A stretch of DNA of 64,000 nt, from contig CAXXKX010000004.1 in NCBI GenBank assembly GCA_963676655.2, forward strand, positions 558,001 to 622,000, given 5' to 3'. This DNA is from G963676655 sp963676655. Lineage in GTDB: Bacteria > Verrucomicrobiota > Lentisphaeria > Victivallales > Victivallaceae. Positions 25,366 through 34,445 of this stretch are shown here, in pieces. Numbering within the stretch: position 1 is the stretch's first letter; every line of letters begins with the position of its first letter. A program made the translations under genes and the position numbers. The notes under the pieces were generated by a model. That model was not told the origin of the DNA. It did not search any database and saw nothing but the letters and a program-made list of their open reading frames with translations.

Positions 25366-26169
25366 ATGAGTAAAATGCTGATTCTCGTTAATAAACGAAG
25401 CGTCGTCGACAGGGATACCTCTTATCATGGTGAGTCTGTTATCTTTTTTACATTAATCGAACTTCTTGTTGTAATAGCTATCATTGCTATTCTTGCCAGT
25501 ATGCTGCTGCCTGCGCTTGGCAAGGCCAGGGAAAAAGCCAAAGAAATCAGTTGTGCCGCCAGGATGAAACAATTGGGGCAGGGCATGATGTTGTATACCA
25601 ACGATTATACCGGTTATATGCCGAATGCCTCACACGCGGTGGGTGACGGTGCTTTTGCTTCTTACGGCGGTTCAATCTATGATTCGCGCGGTTATCAAAT
25701 GTGGAATACGACCTATCTCAATCGCTGGTGGCCGAGCCAGATCTTGCAATACGTTCGCAATACCGACCTGATGCGGTGTCCCGCCGCAACGCCTATTGGC
25801 GGTGTTACAGAATCCTATTTCAATGGCTATGGCAGAATTAGTTACGCCTACAATGGGCAATGTGCGGAACGCAGTGAGGACGGTATCTCGTGGTTCGGTA
25901 ATAAGATTTCTAATGTAGAACAACCCTCGACTACCCCGGCATTTACCGAACCGAATTTGGATCCGCTTTCGGATATTAACAATCCCTTGTATCATTACCG
26001 GTCTTATCTATGTCCCGCCAGAAATATTACCGGAGGCAACGGCTACCGTTACCTCGGACAGGCGCATAATAGTAAATCAACCGGCAATTTCTGCATGATC
26101 GATGGTTCAGTCTCCCGCATTCCGGACGGTTTGACTTGGAACACGACAATCTACAAATTAAAAAAATAA
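25366..26169 (+). CDS. Type II secretion-like pseudopilin
   Basis: The start ATG 25366 follows GGAGA at 25356-25360; an ATG 12 bp earlier lies on the ribosome site and is less likely. The N-terminus is longer than usual (about 27 residues before FTLIELLVV), and the residue before the cleavage site is Phe rather than Gly. After the helix comes the LLPALGKAREKAKE stretch and a globular C-terminal domain of about 190 residues with 12-residue spaced AHNSK...IDGSV near the end, a loose form of the H-x9-DG signature of this family. It lies between the GntR-type regulator and the 1042-residue secreted protein, 18 bp before the latter. The three genes look like one unit. Confidence 0.92.
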   Translation: MSKMLILVNKRSVVDRDTSYHGESVIFFTLIELLVVIAIIAILASMLLPALGKAREKAKEISCAARMKQLGQGMMLYTNDYTGYMPNASHAVGDGAFASYGGSIYDSRGYQMWNTTYLNRWWPSQILQYVRNTDLMRCPAATPIGGVTESYFNGYGRISYAYNGQCAERSEDGISWFGNKISNVEQPSTTPAFTEPNLDPLSDINNPLYHYRSYLCPARNITGGNGYRYLGQAHNSKSTGNFCMIDGSVSRIPDGLTWNTTIYKLKK

Positions 26170-26187
26170 CCATATACACGTATTATT

Positions 26188-29100
26188 ATGAAACAACAAA
26201 TTCTTACTGTTTTGATGGTGTCCGCGATTGCCGCATCCGCTGGAAACGTCAGCGTTTTATTTGATCAGGATGACGAGCCGAAAGATGCTTTGGTGCTTAA
26301 AACCCCGGCAAAGATTGTCGATGGAAAGGCTTTTTCCGGTGAGAAAATGCTGGAGATTCCCGGAACAACTGAAAATGTTCAATATTCGGCCTTTTTTAAA
26401 CCGGTTCCGGTGAAGCCGGGAGATAAAATCGGTTTTTCATGTTTGTACCGAACCACGAATAAATTCGGCACCGGACTGATTGTCTGTATTTATCAAGATG
26501 AAAAAGGTCGTGCGGTAACAACTGAAAATCTCAGAATTCTTCGATCCGCCGACTGGGATCGGGTTGAACATATCTTTACCGTTCCGGATAATCCTAAGAT
26601 AAAACAGGCCGCGGTATATATCAGGCTGGTCAAGATCGCAAAAACAGAGAAGTTGTTTCTTGACAACCTTCGCTTTGGCAATGTCGAGGTTGAAAAATCA
26701 TTTCGCAGCGGAGCGTTGGAGAATATCAACTTCATGAAATGGCGTCGTGATATTCCGGTTCAGGAGCGTTTTTTGACCGGGGCAGGCGGCAGTCTTCTGC
26801 ATGACTGGCAAAAAGCCAAACTGGGAGAAGCGTGCATATTGGCCCGGGGCAATAAGCATCCATATCAATATCCTTTGACTATTAAAGGCTTAAAAATTAT
26901 TCCCGGTATCAATTATGCTTTTTCATTTAATTATCGCACTGACGGGCCTTATGTTTCCAATAACGGGATGTTTATCGCGTTTTTCCGCGACACCTCCGGA
27001 AAGTTGTTGAAAGAACAGAGCAGAATCAGAATGATGTCATCGAAATCATGGAGTAAACGGGAATTTATCTTTCACGCACCTGAGAAAGCGGCATTTGTCG
27101 ACTTGCGGTTACGGTTGTACAAGCAGTTGCCTGAAGCAAAAATTTACATTGACGGGATTGATTTCTACAAAGGTAAGCCGGAACTGCGCCTGGTCTGGTC
27201 GATTGATCCCGATACGAAAAAACTCTCTGGACGAGCTGAACTGATTGCCGCTAAAGCGGCAGCTCCGGCTGTGGTAATGCTGAAAGACCGGGCCGGAAAA
27301 GTCGTAAAAAGCGTCAAGGCCGGAGCAAAAGGCGCTTTCAGCTTTGATCTTGCTTTATTGCCGGATCAGTCGTTCAATATATTCGCTGAAGCGTTGACAA
27401 AAGAGGGTCGCTTGACCAGTCCGTCACAGGGTTTTCATAACTTTAATAAATGCACCTGGCAAAATGATATCGGTATTCTCACGCAGGATGAAAAACCATC
27501 TTCTCCCTGGACTCCGCTCAAATATAATACGGCGAGTCGTTCCGTTACCTGCTGGAACACCGTTGTCAGTTTTGATAAATATCTTGGAATCAAAAATATC
27601 CGGTCTCTAAAGCCTGATCTTGAGCTTTTTGCCGCGCCGCCGCGACTTATTTTGAACGGCCAACCCCTTGCTGAACAATTTGCCCCCGCAGCCATTACGG
27701 CAGAAACTATTTCCCCGAACAAAATAGTTCTAAGAACCGTCTTGAGTTCTTCGGCTCTCGATATCAATTTGACCGCGCAAGTTGAATATGACAGTTTTAT
27801 TAAGTATACACTTGAGTTGAAACCGAAATCAGAATTGACGGTTGATGAGTTGTCGCTGCAATATACTCCGTCGGTCATGGACTGGCAGGTTTGCTATGAT
27901 GGATCATGGTCTAATTACCAGTTGCTCAACTTGCAAAGTGGTAAGAATTTCAGCAGTAAACGCTTTTATCCGCTGCTGTGGAACGGTAATATGGAGAGCG
28001 GTGTTTACTGGGTTGCCGAACAGTTGTACCCGGCGGCCGAGATAATGCCGAAAGTATGTCAGACCGCCCAGCGGGGGCAGGGGGTAAGCATTAACTTAGT
28101 TTGCGAGCCGTTGAAGATCACTGAAGGCAAAACCGGAACTTTTCAATACGGTTTCGGCTGTACCCCGGTCAGGCCAAAAAGAGCGGCTGGCAAAAATTTG
28201 AGATTTCGTGCCGGAAAAAAATATTCCAATATGGATCTGGCGTGGAGCCAGCCGGCGAATATGAAATATTTCGGTTTTCCGGAGCCGGCCGATCCGGACA
28301 TATTTCCCAAGTACCTCGAGGATAACAAGGATAAGCTGTTGTTTTTCTACCAGTGTCCGTCTTTTGCCATGACTGGTATTCCGCAATGGAAGTATTATGA
28401 GGAAAAGTGGATCAGCCTGCCGCTGCGCATTTATTCGGCGAAAACCACTATGCGGCAATGGGGGTATGACGATATAAAGATCGATCAGACTCAGAAAACA
28501 TGGACGGATTTGTATATGAAGCATTTCCGGCAGTTTCTGACCAAACACAAGTTTGGCGGGGTGTATTATGACTGCATGGGGATTTATGCGGATGAAAAAG
28601 CGAAGGAATTCAAGTTTCAGGTTTTCGCCCTGCGTGATTTCTACAGCAGAATCTATAATGAGCAGGTCAAGCGTAATCCTGATACCTGGTTTTTCCTGCA
28701 TTCCGGTGCGACTTTTTTCACCATCGCCTCAATTTTTGCGGATATTACCCTGACCGGAGAAGAGTACCGGGCCAAATGTTTTGACTATGATTATTATCTG
28801 CAATTCCTGACTCCGGAAGAGTTTCAGATGCAAATGTGTACCAATACCGGTGCCTGGCGCATGTTTCTGCCGCAATTTCGCAACCAGCGCAGTAAAAAGC
28901 CGGAAGTCGCGGTTCATACCGTCGGTTTGACCCTGGTATACAACCTGATGCTCTATCCCAGTTTTATCGAGCGTAAATATGTGGACAGGATGCAGGACCG
29001 CAAGTTTGCCTTCATTGACGCCGCCGGGCGCGACGACTGGCAGTTTATTCCGTACTGGAAAAATAATCCGTCAGATAACAAACAAGTTCTGTGCAGTTCC

Positions 29101-29316
29101 TACCTGAACCGGAAAGGTCAATTGCTGGCGGCGATTAACTCAACCGCCCATGAACAGCAGTTCAAACTGAATCTTCCGGAAAAATACGGCAAAGTATTTG
29201 TTTATGACCCGTTGACCGATCAGACGGTCGAGGGCACAAAAGATACAATTATCAGCTTGAAGCCTTATATGGCGAAAATGATTCTGGTCGCCGATAAGCC
29301 GTTCTGGACTCCGTAA
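26188..29316 (+). CDS. Large secreted glycoside-hydrolase-like protein (DUF6067-type architecture)
   Basis: The 1042-residue protein has a signal peptide (MKQQILTVLMVSAIAASAGN). Two similar carbohydrate-binding-like beta-sandwich repeats follow (about residues 25-170 and 190-330; compare VKPGDKIGFSCLYRT with IIPGINYAFSFNYRT), then a beta-rich segment (about 335-430), a supersandwich-like segment (430-680) and a C-terminal TIM-barrel-like region (690-1000) with GGVYYDCMGIY as a possible active-site strand. This matches a family of large uncharacterised proteins from Lentisphaerota and Planctomycetes with a presumed glycoside hydrolase fold. I cannot name the substrate. It is co-directional with and 18 bp behind the pseudopilin. 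Confidence 0.8.
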   Translation: MKQQILTVLMVSAIAASAGNVSVLFDQDDEPKDALVLKTPAKIVDGKAFSGEKMLEIPGTTENVQYSAFFKPVPVKPGDKIGFSCLYRTTNKFGTGLIVCIYQDEKGRAVTTENLRILRSADWDRVEHIFTVPDNPKIKQAAVYIRLVKIAKTEKLFLDNLRFGNVEVEKSFRSGALENINFMKWRRDIPVQERFLTGAGGSLLHDWQKAKLGEACILARGNKHPYQYPLTIKGLKIIPGINYAFSFNYRTDGPYVSNNGMFIAFFRDTSGKLLKEQSRIRMMSSKSWSKREFIFHAPEKAAFVDLRLRLYKQLPEAKIYIDGIDFYKGKPELRLVWSIDPDTKKLSGRAELIAAKAAAPAVVMLKDRAGKVVKSVKAGAKGAFSFDLALLPDQSFNIFAEALTKEGRLTSPSQGFHNFNKCTWQNDIGILTQDEKPSSPWTPLKYNTASRSVTCWNTVVSFDKYLGIKNIRSLKPDLELFAAPPRLILNGQPLAEQFAPAAITAETISPNKIVLRTVLSSSALDINLTAQVEYDSFIKYTLELKPKSELTVDELSLQYTPSVMDWQVCYDGSWSNYQLLNLQSGKNFSSKRFYPLLWNGNMESGVYWVAEQLYPAAEIMPKVCQTAQRGQGVSINLVCEPLKITEGKTGTFQYGFGCTPVRPKRAAGKNLRFRAGKKYSNMDLAWSQPANMKYFGFPEPADPDIFPKYLEDNKDKLLFFYQCPSFAMTGIPQWKYYEEKWISLPLRIYSAKTTMRQWGYDDIKIDQTQKTWTDLYMKHFRQFLTKHKFGGVYYDCMGIYADEKAKEFKFQVFALRDFYSRIYNEQVKRNPDTWFFLHSGATFFTIASIFADITLTGEEYRAKCFDYDYYLQFLTPEEFQMQMCTNTGAWRMFLPQFRNQRSKKPEVAVHTVGLTLVYNLMLYPSFIERKYVDRMQDRKFAFIDAAGRDDWQFIPYWKNNPSDNKQVLCSSYLNRKGQLLAAINSTAHEQQFKLNLPEKYGKVFVYDPLTDQTVEGTKDTIISLKPYMAKMILVADKPFWTP

Positions 29317-29324
29317 GGAGTAGA

Positions 29325-29810
29325 TCAGCTGGTGTATTTGCCGATAGCGCGGCGGGCATCCATGTCGTCCTGTTTGCGACGCAGGGTTTCGCGTTTGTCT
29401 CCGAAGGTCTTACCTCTGGCAACGCCTATTTCGACTTTGACGCGACCGCGCTTAAGGTAAAATTTCAGGGGTACGATGGTGTACCCCTTTTCCCTGATCT
29501 TGCCGGCAAGTTTCAGAATCTCAGATTTATGCAGCAGCAATTTACGGGGACGGCGCGGATCATGGTTGAACCGGTTGCCGTGCTCGTAAACCGCAATATT
29601 CAGGTTATAAAGGATTGCCTCGCCCTTTTCAATCCGGACAAAAGCGTCGACCGGGGAAATACCGCCGTAACGGCAACTTTTGACCTCGGTTCCGCGTAAT
29701 TCCAGGCCCGCTTCCAGCGTATCGAGAATCTCGTAATCGTGAAAAGCCTTGCGGTTCCGGGCCAAAGCCCCTTCGTTTTTATTGTCTGATTTTTTATTTT
29801 TACCTGACAT
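29325..29810 (-). CDS. smpB: SsrA-binding protein
   Basis: SmpB binds tmRNA and starts trans-translation on stalled ribosomes. The 161-residue chain shows NRKAFHDYEILDTLEAGLELRGTEVKSCR, H-D-P-x-R-x-R-K-L-L-L-H, and K-x-G-R-V-K-V-E-I-G-V-A-R-G-K, all family signatures, with a long Lys/Asn N-terminal extension. It lies 12 bp behind dnaJ and ends the grpE-dnaJ-smpB run. Confidence 0.97.
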   Translation of the reverse strand: MSGKNKKSDNKNEGALARNRKAFHDYEILDTLEAGLELRGTEVKSCRYGGISPVDAFVRIEKGEAILYNLNIAVYEHGNRFNHDPRRPRKLLLHKSEILKLAGKIREKGYTIVPLKFYLKRGRVKVEIGVARGKTFGDKRETLRRKQDDMDARRAIGKYTS

Positions 29811-29822
29811 TATAATCCTGTG

Positions 29823-30974
29823 TTATTCCGCGCCGAGGAAACGCTTTGCCTTTTTCAGGAATGACTCCCGCTGCGGATGATGTCCGCTGTCGCTCATAGT
29901 TTCGGCATACGTATTCAACGCCTCGCGCTGTTTACCGTTAAGTTTTTTGGGTACTTCCACATAAATTCTGATATGCTGGTCGCCGCGCGCGCCGCCGCGT
30001 AGCGATGGTACGCCTTTGCCGCGCATCCGCAATACGGTTCCGTTCTGACAACCTTCCGGGACTTTCAGTTTGGCTTTACCGGTGATAGTCGGCACCTCAA
30101 CTGTTCCGCCTAGAGTGGCGGTAACGAAATCGATCGGGACATCGCACAGAATGTCGTTGCCTTCACGCCGGAAGATGTCGTGTTCCTTAACGTGGATGAC
30201 GACATACAGATCGCCGGTACGGCCGCCGCGCGCGCCGCCTTCGCCTTCGTTGCTGACCCGCAGTCTGGAGCCGGTATCGACTCCGGCCGGAATGTGGATT
30301 TGTAATTTTTTATTTGTCCTGACCCGGCCTTCGCCGTGACAGTCCTTACAAGGTTTATCAATTGATTCACCGGTTCCGTTACATTTGGGGCAGGGTTGCC
30401 GGATGCTGAAAAATCCCTGGGCCATGACAACCTGTCCGGACCCGCCGCACTGACTGCAGGTTGACTTGCTGCTGCCGGGTTCACAACCGGCTCCGTTGCA
30501 GCGTTTGCAGCTTTCCAGTTTCGGGATGGATATTTTTTTATCGGCGCCGAAAACAGCGTCTTCAAAATCTATTTCCAGATCATAACGCAAGTCGGAACCG
30601 TCGATTCCACCGGAACGGGAACGCCTGCCGCCGCCGCCGCCGAAGAGATCCTCGAATATGCTACCGCCGCCGCCACCGCCGAATACCTGACTGAAAATGT
30701 CGAACGGGTCGTGGAAGCCGCCGCCGCCACCGAATCCGCCCTGACCTTTGCTGGTGAACGCTTCGTGTCCAACCTGATCGTATTGACTGCGTTTTTTATC
30801 ATCACTCAGCACTTCGTAGGCTTGAGAGATTTCCTTGAATTTTTCTTCAGCTGCCTTATCGCCCTGGTTTTTATCCGGATGGTATTTGATCGCCAGTTTA
30901 CGATAAGCCTTTTTTATTTCCGCGGCGGTAGCGCCTTTGCTGACGCCCAGGGTATCATAATAATCTTGTGCCAT
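29823..30974 (-). CDS. dnaJ: Chaperone DnaJ
   Basis: DnaJ is the Hsp40 partner of DnaK and stimulates its ATPase. The J domain (residues 1-70) has the HPD motif in YHPDKNQG. A Gly/Phe-rich linker follows (many GGGGG tracts, about residues 78-125), then four zinc-binding CxxCxGxG repeats (CKRCNGAG, CSQCGGSG, CPKCNGTG, CKDCHGEG) and the C-terminal client-binding domains. The length of 383 residues is typical. It is co-transcribed with grpE (11 bp) and smpB (12 bp). Confidence 0.97.
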   Translation of the reverse strand: MAQDYYDTLGVSKGATAAEIKKAYRKLAIKYHPDKNQGDKAAEEKFKEISQAYEVLSDDKKRSQYDQVGHEAFTSKGQGGFGGGGGFHDPFDIFSQVFGGGGGGSIFEDLFGGGGGRRSRSGGIDGSDLRYDLEIDFEDAVFGADKKISIPKLESCKRCNGAGCEPGSSKSTCSQCGGSGQVVMAQGFFSIRQPCPKCNGTGESIDKPCKDCHGEGRVRTNKKLQIHIPAGVDTGSRLRVSNEGEGGARGGRTGDLYVVIHVKEHDIFRREGNDILCDVPIDFVTATLGGTVEVPTITGKAKLKVPEGCQNGTVLRMRGKGVPSLRGGARGDQHIRIYVEVPKKLNGKQREALNTYAETMSDSGHHPQRESFLKKAKRFLGAE

Positions 30975-30985
30975 AGGGCATTACC

Positions 30986-31603
30986 TCATTCTTCTTCTGA
31001 TGCTTCTGCTGTTTCAAGTTCTTCCGCTTTTTCCGGACCGCTGCTGACGACAACCGTGGCGGGACGCAGGAGGCGTTCCCCCAGTTTGTAGCCGCACAGC
31101 CATTGTTTCAGGACCATGCCTTCTTCTACTTCATCCGAATGTTCATTCGCTACTGCGTTGTGCAGTTCCGGGTTGAATTTTTGTCCGAGCGCATCGAATT
31201 TTGTAATCCCGAGTTCGTCCATAGCTTTCTGGAATTCCGTCAGAATCATATTCAGTCCGGTCACCAGTGATTGGATATTATCAGTTGACTCGGACGCTTT
31301 CATCGCCATGCTGAAATGATCGAAAACCTGAAGAAACGGTGCTACCGTGTCCGTCAGACTGTTCAAACGGGCGTTTGCGATATCCTTGGCAACGCGTTTC
31401 CGGTAATTTTGAAATTCCGCCTGGATGCGTAAATTTTTTTCAGATGCCGCAACCAGTTGTTCTTCCAGTTCGGTAATCATTTCTTTTTTGCTCAAGCGAC
31501 GTTTTTTTACGGGTTTTTCTTCCGCTTTTGTCGTTTCCGCAGCTTCTGTTTCAGGAGGCAATTCGGTCCACTCTTCAGCTTGTTTGGCTTCTTCGTTAGC
31601 CAT
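30986..31603 (-). CDS. grpE: GrpE nucleotide-exchange factor
   Basis: GrpE releases ADP from DnaK. The 205-residue protein has an acidic N-terminal region, a long coiled coil (about residues 45-110) with QAEFQNYRKRVAKDIANA, the middle helix bundle with LDGI-like GITKFDALGQKFNPELHNAV, and the C-terminal beta wing GYKLGERLLRPATVVVS. The ribosome site is AAAGGAA. The dnaK gene is not in this window. No CIRCE element (TTAGCACTC-n9-GAGTGCTAA) is seen upstream. Confidence 0.97.
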   Translation of the reverse strand: MANEEAKQAEEWTELPPETEAAETTKAEEKPVKKRRLSKKEMITELEEQLVAASEKNLRIQAEFQNYRKRVAKDIANARLNSLTDTVAPFLQVFDHFSMAMKASESTDNIQSLVTGLNMILTEFQKAMDELGITKFDALGQKFNPELHNAVANEHSDEVEEGMVLKQWLCGYKLGERLLRPATVVVSSGPEKAEELETAEASEEE

Positions 31604-31874
31604 GATTGTTTCCTTTCGTTTTATTATACTTTTTTATATAAAATAATAATTTGAATATCTGTAATTTGACATCAACATGCTAAAAATGTTCGATGCCTTT
31701 TTTCTCCAAACTTATAATGTACTAAACAATAACGAAAAGTCAACCTGCAAAGTACCTGAAATGTTTATTAATTGCCCCCGGTCAATTGCTTTGGGGATAA
31801 TTGTATTCTAAATGAGGAAGAAGGGTATTCTTCGGATTTCGATGTGTATTAGTCGGTGGCTTACTTATAATCCT
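31604..31874. other. grpE upstream region, no gene seen
   Basis: The region is AT-rich next to grpE and holds an AACAT-n7-ATGTT palindrome (31673-31690) whose role is unknown. No clear -35/-10 pair with standard spacing is visible for grpE. No gene or RNA is recognised. Confidence 0.4.
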
Positions 31875-32060
31875 TCAGTCATCGACAACTTTGGCTGCTT
31901 TCGCGGAGTTTTCGGCGACTGAAAAGATGAAGTCGCAATAATCCGATGCTCCGGGCGGTAATTTTCCGGTAATTTCTTTCATAACTGAACTGGCGGAAGC
32001 AAAGCCCTGAGCTATGTTATTATAGTAAGTTACGTAACTTCCGGGCGAGGATAATTTTTT
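31875..32060 (-). pseudogene. Decayed fragment of the helical core gene (third copy)
   Basis: About 184 bp (31877-32060) match 33151-33334 of the core gene at 32999-33664 and the same part of 34446-35243, with scattered base differences. The minus-strand frame still reads KKLSSPGSYVTYYNNIAQG...ENSAKAAKVVDD and then meets TGA at 31875-31877. No start codon or ribosome site precedes it and the homology stops abruptly at both ends. It is a remnant of an older duplication. Confidence 0.85.
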
Positions 32061-32135
32061 GCTTTCTGTGTGAAATATTCGACAAGCTGCAGTCCCCGGT
32101 AATTTGGCCGATGGTAAAATTAATCCAACAGGGTC

Positions 32136-32163
32136 TTGATAAAAGAATATGGTGTTATATATT
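32136..32163 (+). promoter_or_regulatory. Candidate promoter of the first TPR gene
   Basis: TTGATA, 16 bp, TATATT, about 33 bp before the TTG start at 32196. The other TPR gene has the same spacing and -10 box (33718-33745). Confidence 0.55.
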
Positions 32164-32195
32164 AACTGTTAAATAATCAAAGAATGGAGTTCATA

Positions 32196-32996
32196 TTGAA
32201 AAATATAATCATATTTTTTATGATGGTTTTATCTCAATATGTTCTGAGTGAAAATACTTCTCCTGCTTTACGAAGTATCGACAATGAAAGAGGTAATATT
32301 CTTTCCGATAAGTCACTTTCAACGATAGATGATGATGAACTTTACCGAAAAGCCCTTGATGCCATGAATCGTAGAATGGAATCAAGAGCCAAAGTGTATT
32401 ATCAGGAATTGTTGAAACGGGAATTAGCAAAAAAAAATCCACCAGTACTTAAACTGGGAATTTGTTACTATCAACTCGGTTTAATTGATAATGATAAAAA
32501 ATTACTAGGAAAAGCGATTCCGTTCATAAAAAAATCAATTATTATCGAAAAAAACAAAAACAAGCCCGACAAATTAGAAATAGCCAGCTATTACACTATT
32601 TTGGGTATTATTGATTATACAAACGGTAAATATAAGAATGCAATTCAAAACCTAAGTGAATCCGAAAAAATAAAAAAAAGTTTAGATGACGAAAGTCAAA
32701 ACAGAGTCAATGGCTACTTTTATTTGGCCCTTTCATATTCTTTAGAAAACGACTCAGTCAACGCCGAAAAATATGCTAGAAAAAGCGTTTATTTATCCAC
32801 TAAAATTTTGGGAAAGGATAATATTCGTACAGCGAGTTGTTCAGGCCTACTAGGTAAAATATTATATGATTCATCGAAAAAAAAAGAAGCTCTTCCATAT
32901 GTTATCCAAGCACATGCCGTTTATCTCAAATTACGTGGCAAGGATTTTTCAACAACCCGGAATTTGTCCGGGTTGTTGAAAAAGTTAAGGAAGTAA
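32196..32996 (+). CDS. Secreted tetratricopeptide-repeat protein (cassette 2)
   Basis: The start is probably TTG 32196, placed six bases after GGAG (32186-32189). This aligns its N-terminus (M-K-N-I-I-I-F-F) with the paralogue at 33780 (M-K-N-V-L-I-F-F). An ATG at 32184 would lie on the ribosome site. A signal peptide (cleavage near SEN) is followed by about 240 residues of helices with at least three TPR-like repeats (YYTILGIIDYTNGKYKNAIQ, YFYLALSYSLENDSVNAEKYA, GLLGKILYDSSKKKEALPYV). It probably acts as a periplasmic or envelope protein-binding scaffold. Its stop is 2 bp from the stop of the core gene on the other strand. The gene is very AT-rich compared with the housekeeping regions. Confidence 0.78.
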   Translation: MKNIIIFFMMVLSQYVLSENTSPALRSIDNERGNILSDKSLSTIDDDELYRKALDAMNRRMESRAKVYYQELLKRELAKKNPPVLKLGICYYQLGLIDNDKKLLGKAIPFIKKSIIIEKNKNKPDKLEIASYYTILGIIDYTNGKYKNAIQNLSESEKIKKSLDDESQNRVNGYFYLALSYSLENDSVNAEKYARKSVYLSTKILGKDNIRTASCSGLLGKILYDSSKKKEALPYVIQAHAVYLKLRGKDFSTTRNLSGLLKKLRK

Positions 32997-32998
32997 AA

Positions 32999-33664
32999 TT
33001 ATTTTTTTCTGCCAAATGTTACATCCATAGCTTGGTCAATATTCTTCGTTTTTATAAGCATTCTCCCTGTTGCGGCGTTAATCTTATTTGTTCCTATAGC
33101 TTCTCCCAAACTGTCAAAAGCACTGAATGCATTAATCAGTTTTGTCGTATAGTCACCGACAACTTTGGCTGCTTTTGCGGAATTTTCGGCGACTGAAAAG
33201 ATGAAGTCGCAATAATCCGATGCTCCTGGCGGTAGTTTTCCGGTAATTTCTTTCATAACCGAACTGGCGGAAGCAAATCCCTGAGCGATGTTATTGTAGT
33301 AAGTTACGTAACTTCCGGACGAGGATAATTTTTTCTGTTCCATGCGCAGTTTTTCAATATCGGCGAATGCGCCGGACAGCTTGCATATTTTATCGTAAGC
33401 ATCCACGACCATGCGGCACTTAGGTACTACCGCTTTGATATAAGCGTTAGCCTTCCTGGTTTTGTCCAGTGCTTTTTTGATTAAAGATTTATCATTGAGA
33501 AATACCTTGATTTCCCGTTCGGACACAGCTTTTTTTACTCTCAGTTTTCCGGTACTGATAAAAACTTTCCGGTACAACTTCTCCGCGTTACTGATGTTGC
33601 CGCGATTTACGTCCATTTCCATCTGCTTCAGACAGGCACGATAAAATAACTTTTGCCCTAACAT
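32999..33664 (-). CDS. 5'-truncated copy of the helical core gene (cassette 2)
   Basis: The 221-residue frame is the same protein as that at 34446-35243 from LKQMEMDVNRG to TTKLIN, but the first ~50 residues of the intact copy are missing and replaced by MLGQKLFYRA. The C-terminal ~50 residues also differ (AFSAFDSLGEAIGTNK... against EFKAFDSLQNSIVKRG...). The match at DNA level spans about 33132-33636 against 34601-35105 (constant offset of 1469 bp) and stops sharply. No good ribosome site precedes ATG 33664, so this copy may be unexpressed. All-helical; function unknown. Confidence 0.6.
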   Translation of the reverse strand: MLGQKLFYRACLKQMEMDVNRGNISNAEKLYRKVFISTGKLRVKKAVSEREIKVFLNDKSLIKKALDKTRKANAYIKAVVPKCRMVVDAYDKICKLSGAFADIEKLRMEQKKLSSSGSYVTYYNNIAQGFASASSVMKEITGKLPPGASDYCDFIFSVAENSAKAAKVVGDYTTKLINAFSAFDSLGEAIGTNKINAATGRMLIKTKNIDQAMDVTFGRKK

Positions 33665-33717
33665 TTACATATCCGAACAAAAGTTGATAGTAATGTGAAT
33701 ATTATTTTTTCTGTTTC

Positions 33718-33745
33718 TTGAAAAATATTTATGACAATTTATATT
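33718..33745 (+). promoter_or_regulatory. Candidate promoter of the second TPR gene
   Basis: TTGAAA, 16 bp, TATATT, 34 bp before ATG 33780. Confidence 0.55.
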
Positions 33746-33777
33746 GAATAACCAATATTAGTAACGATGGGTTATTC
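33746..33777. promoter_or_regulatory. Palindrome covering the start region of the second TPR gene
   Basis: GAATAACC (33746-33753) pairs perfectly with GGTTATTC (33770-33777), with 16 bp between. It begins next to the -10 box and ends two bases before the ATG, so it may be an operator or an RNA hairpin hiding the ribosome site. Confidence 0.5.
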
Positions 33778-33779
33778 TT

Positions 33780-34445
33780 ATGAAAAACGTTTTGATATTT
33801 TTCAGTATTATTATAATTTTTAATACCTTGGGAAAGGAGATTGTACCATCCATAACCAAGCCAGAGAAAGCTATACTTGTCCCCCAGAACAAGCCTGATA
33901 TTGTTGACAAGCTATACTTGACTGGTAAAGATTTCTTCCAAAAAAAAGACTATGTCCCGGCTCTTAAAAATTGGAATCAGGCTATATTTATTGAAGAGCA
34001 AAAAAAATATCCTCGCAAAAAACTACTCACTGTTCTTTACTATTATATTGGAACGACCAATCTGCTGAATCATAAATATAAAAATGCCCGCAAACAACTT
34101 GAAGTTGCTTTATCATACTTTCAAGAAAAAGAACATGACGATTTTTTTCCTATTTTATTATACAATGAACTTTCAAATGCATATCAATATACCGAAGAAT
34201 ATAAAAAGGCACTGCAGTACGCACTGTTGGCGTTAATGCTTCAAAAGAAAAAATATGGCGAAAATGATATTTGGACCGGAGCTTATTCTGTTGGAGTGGC
34301 AGTAATGTATCATAAGTTAAAAAATAAGCCTATGGCAATCAAATACATGAGAGAGGCAATTAATATTTTTAGAAAATTTCCCGATAAAAAAAAAGAAGTT
34401 GAGCGTTTAACTCAACATCTTAAAAAATGGACTACGAATAAATAA
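33780..34445 (+). CDS. Secreted tetratricopeptide-repeat protein (cassette 1)
   Basis: The 221-residue protein has a signal peptide (MKNVLIFFSIIIIFNTLG) and three or more TPR-like helical pairs (YYYIGTTNLLNHKYKNARKQ, LLYNELSNAYQYTEEYKKALQYA, GVAVMYHKLKNKPMAIKYM). Its N-terminus matches that of the TPR protein at 32196 but the body is only distantly similar. It is very AT-rich. It converges on the intact core gene with no gap between the stops (34445/34446), exactly as in cassette 2. Confidence 0.8.
   Translation: MKNVLIFFSIIIIFNTLGKEIVPSITKPEKAILVPQNKPDIVDKLYLTGKDFFQKKDYVPALKNWNQAIFIEEQKKYPRKKLLTVLYYYIGTTNLLNHKYKNARKQLEVALSYFQEKEHDDFFPILLYNELSNAYQYTEEYKKALQYALLALMLQKKKYGENDIWTGAYSVGVAVMYHKLKNKPMAIKYMREAINIFRKFPDKKKEVERLTQHLKKWTTNK

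Noticed and set aside
31604..31874. CIRCE or sigma32-type heat-shock site upstream of grpE
   Set aside because: No TTAGCACTC-n9-GAGTGCTAA and no CTTGAA/CCCCAT pair; only a short unrelated palindrome.
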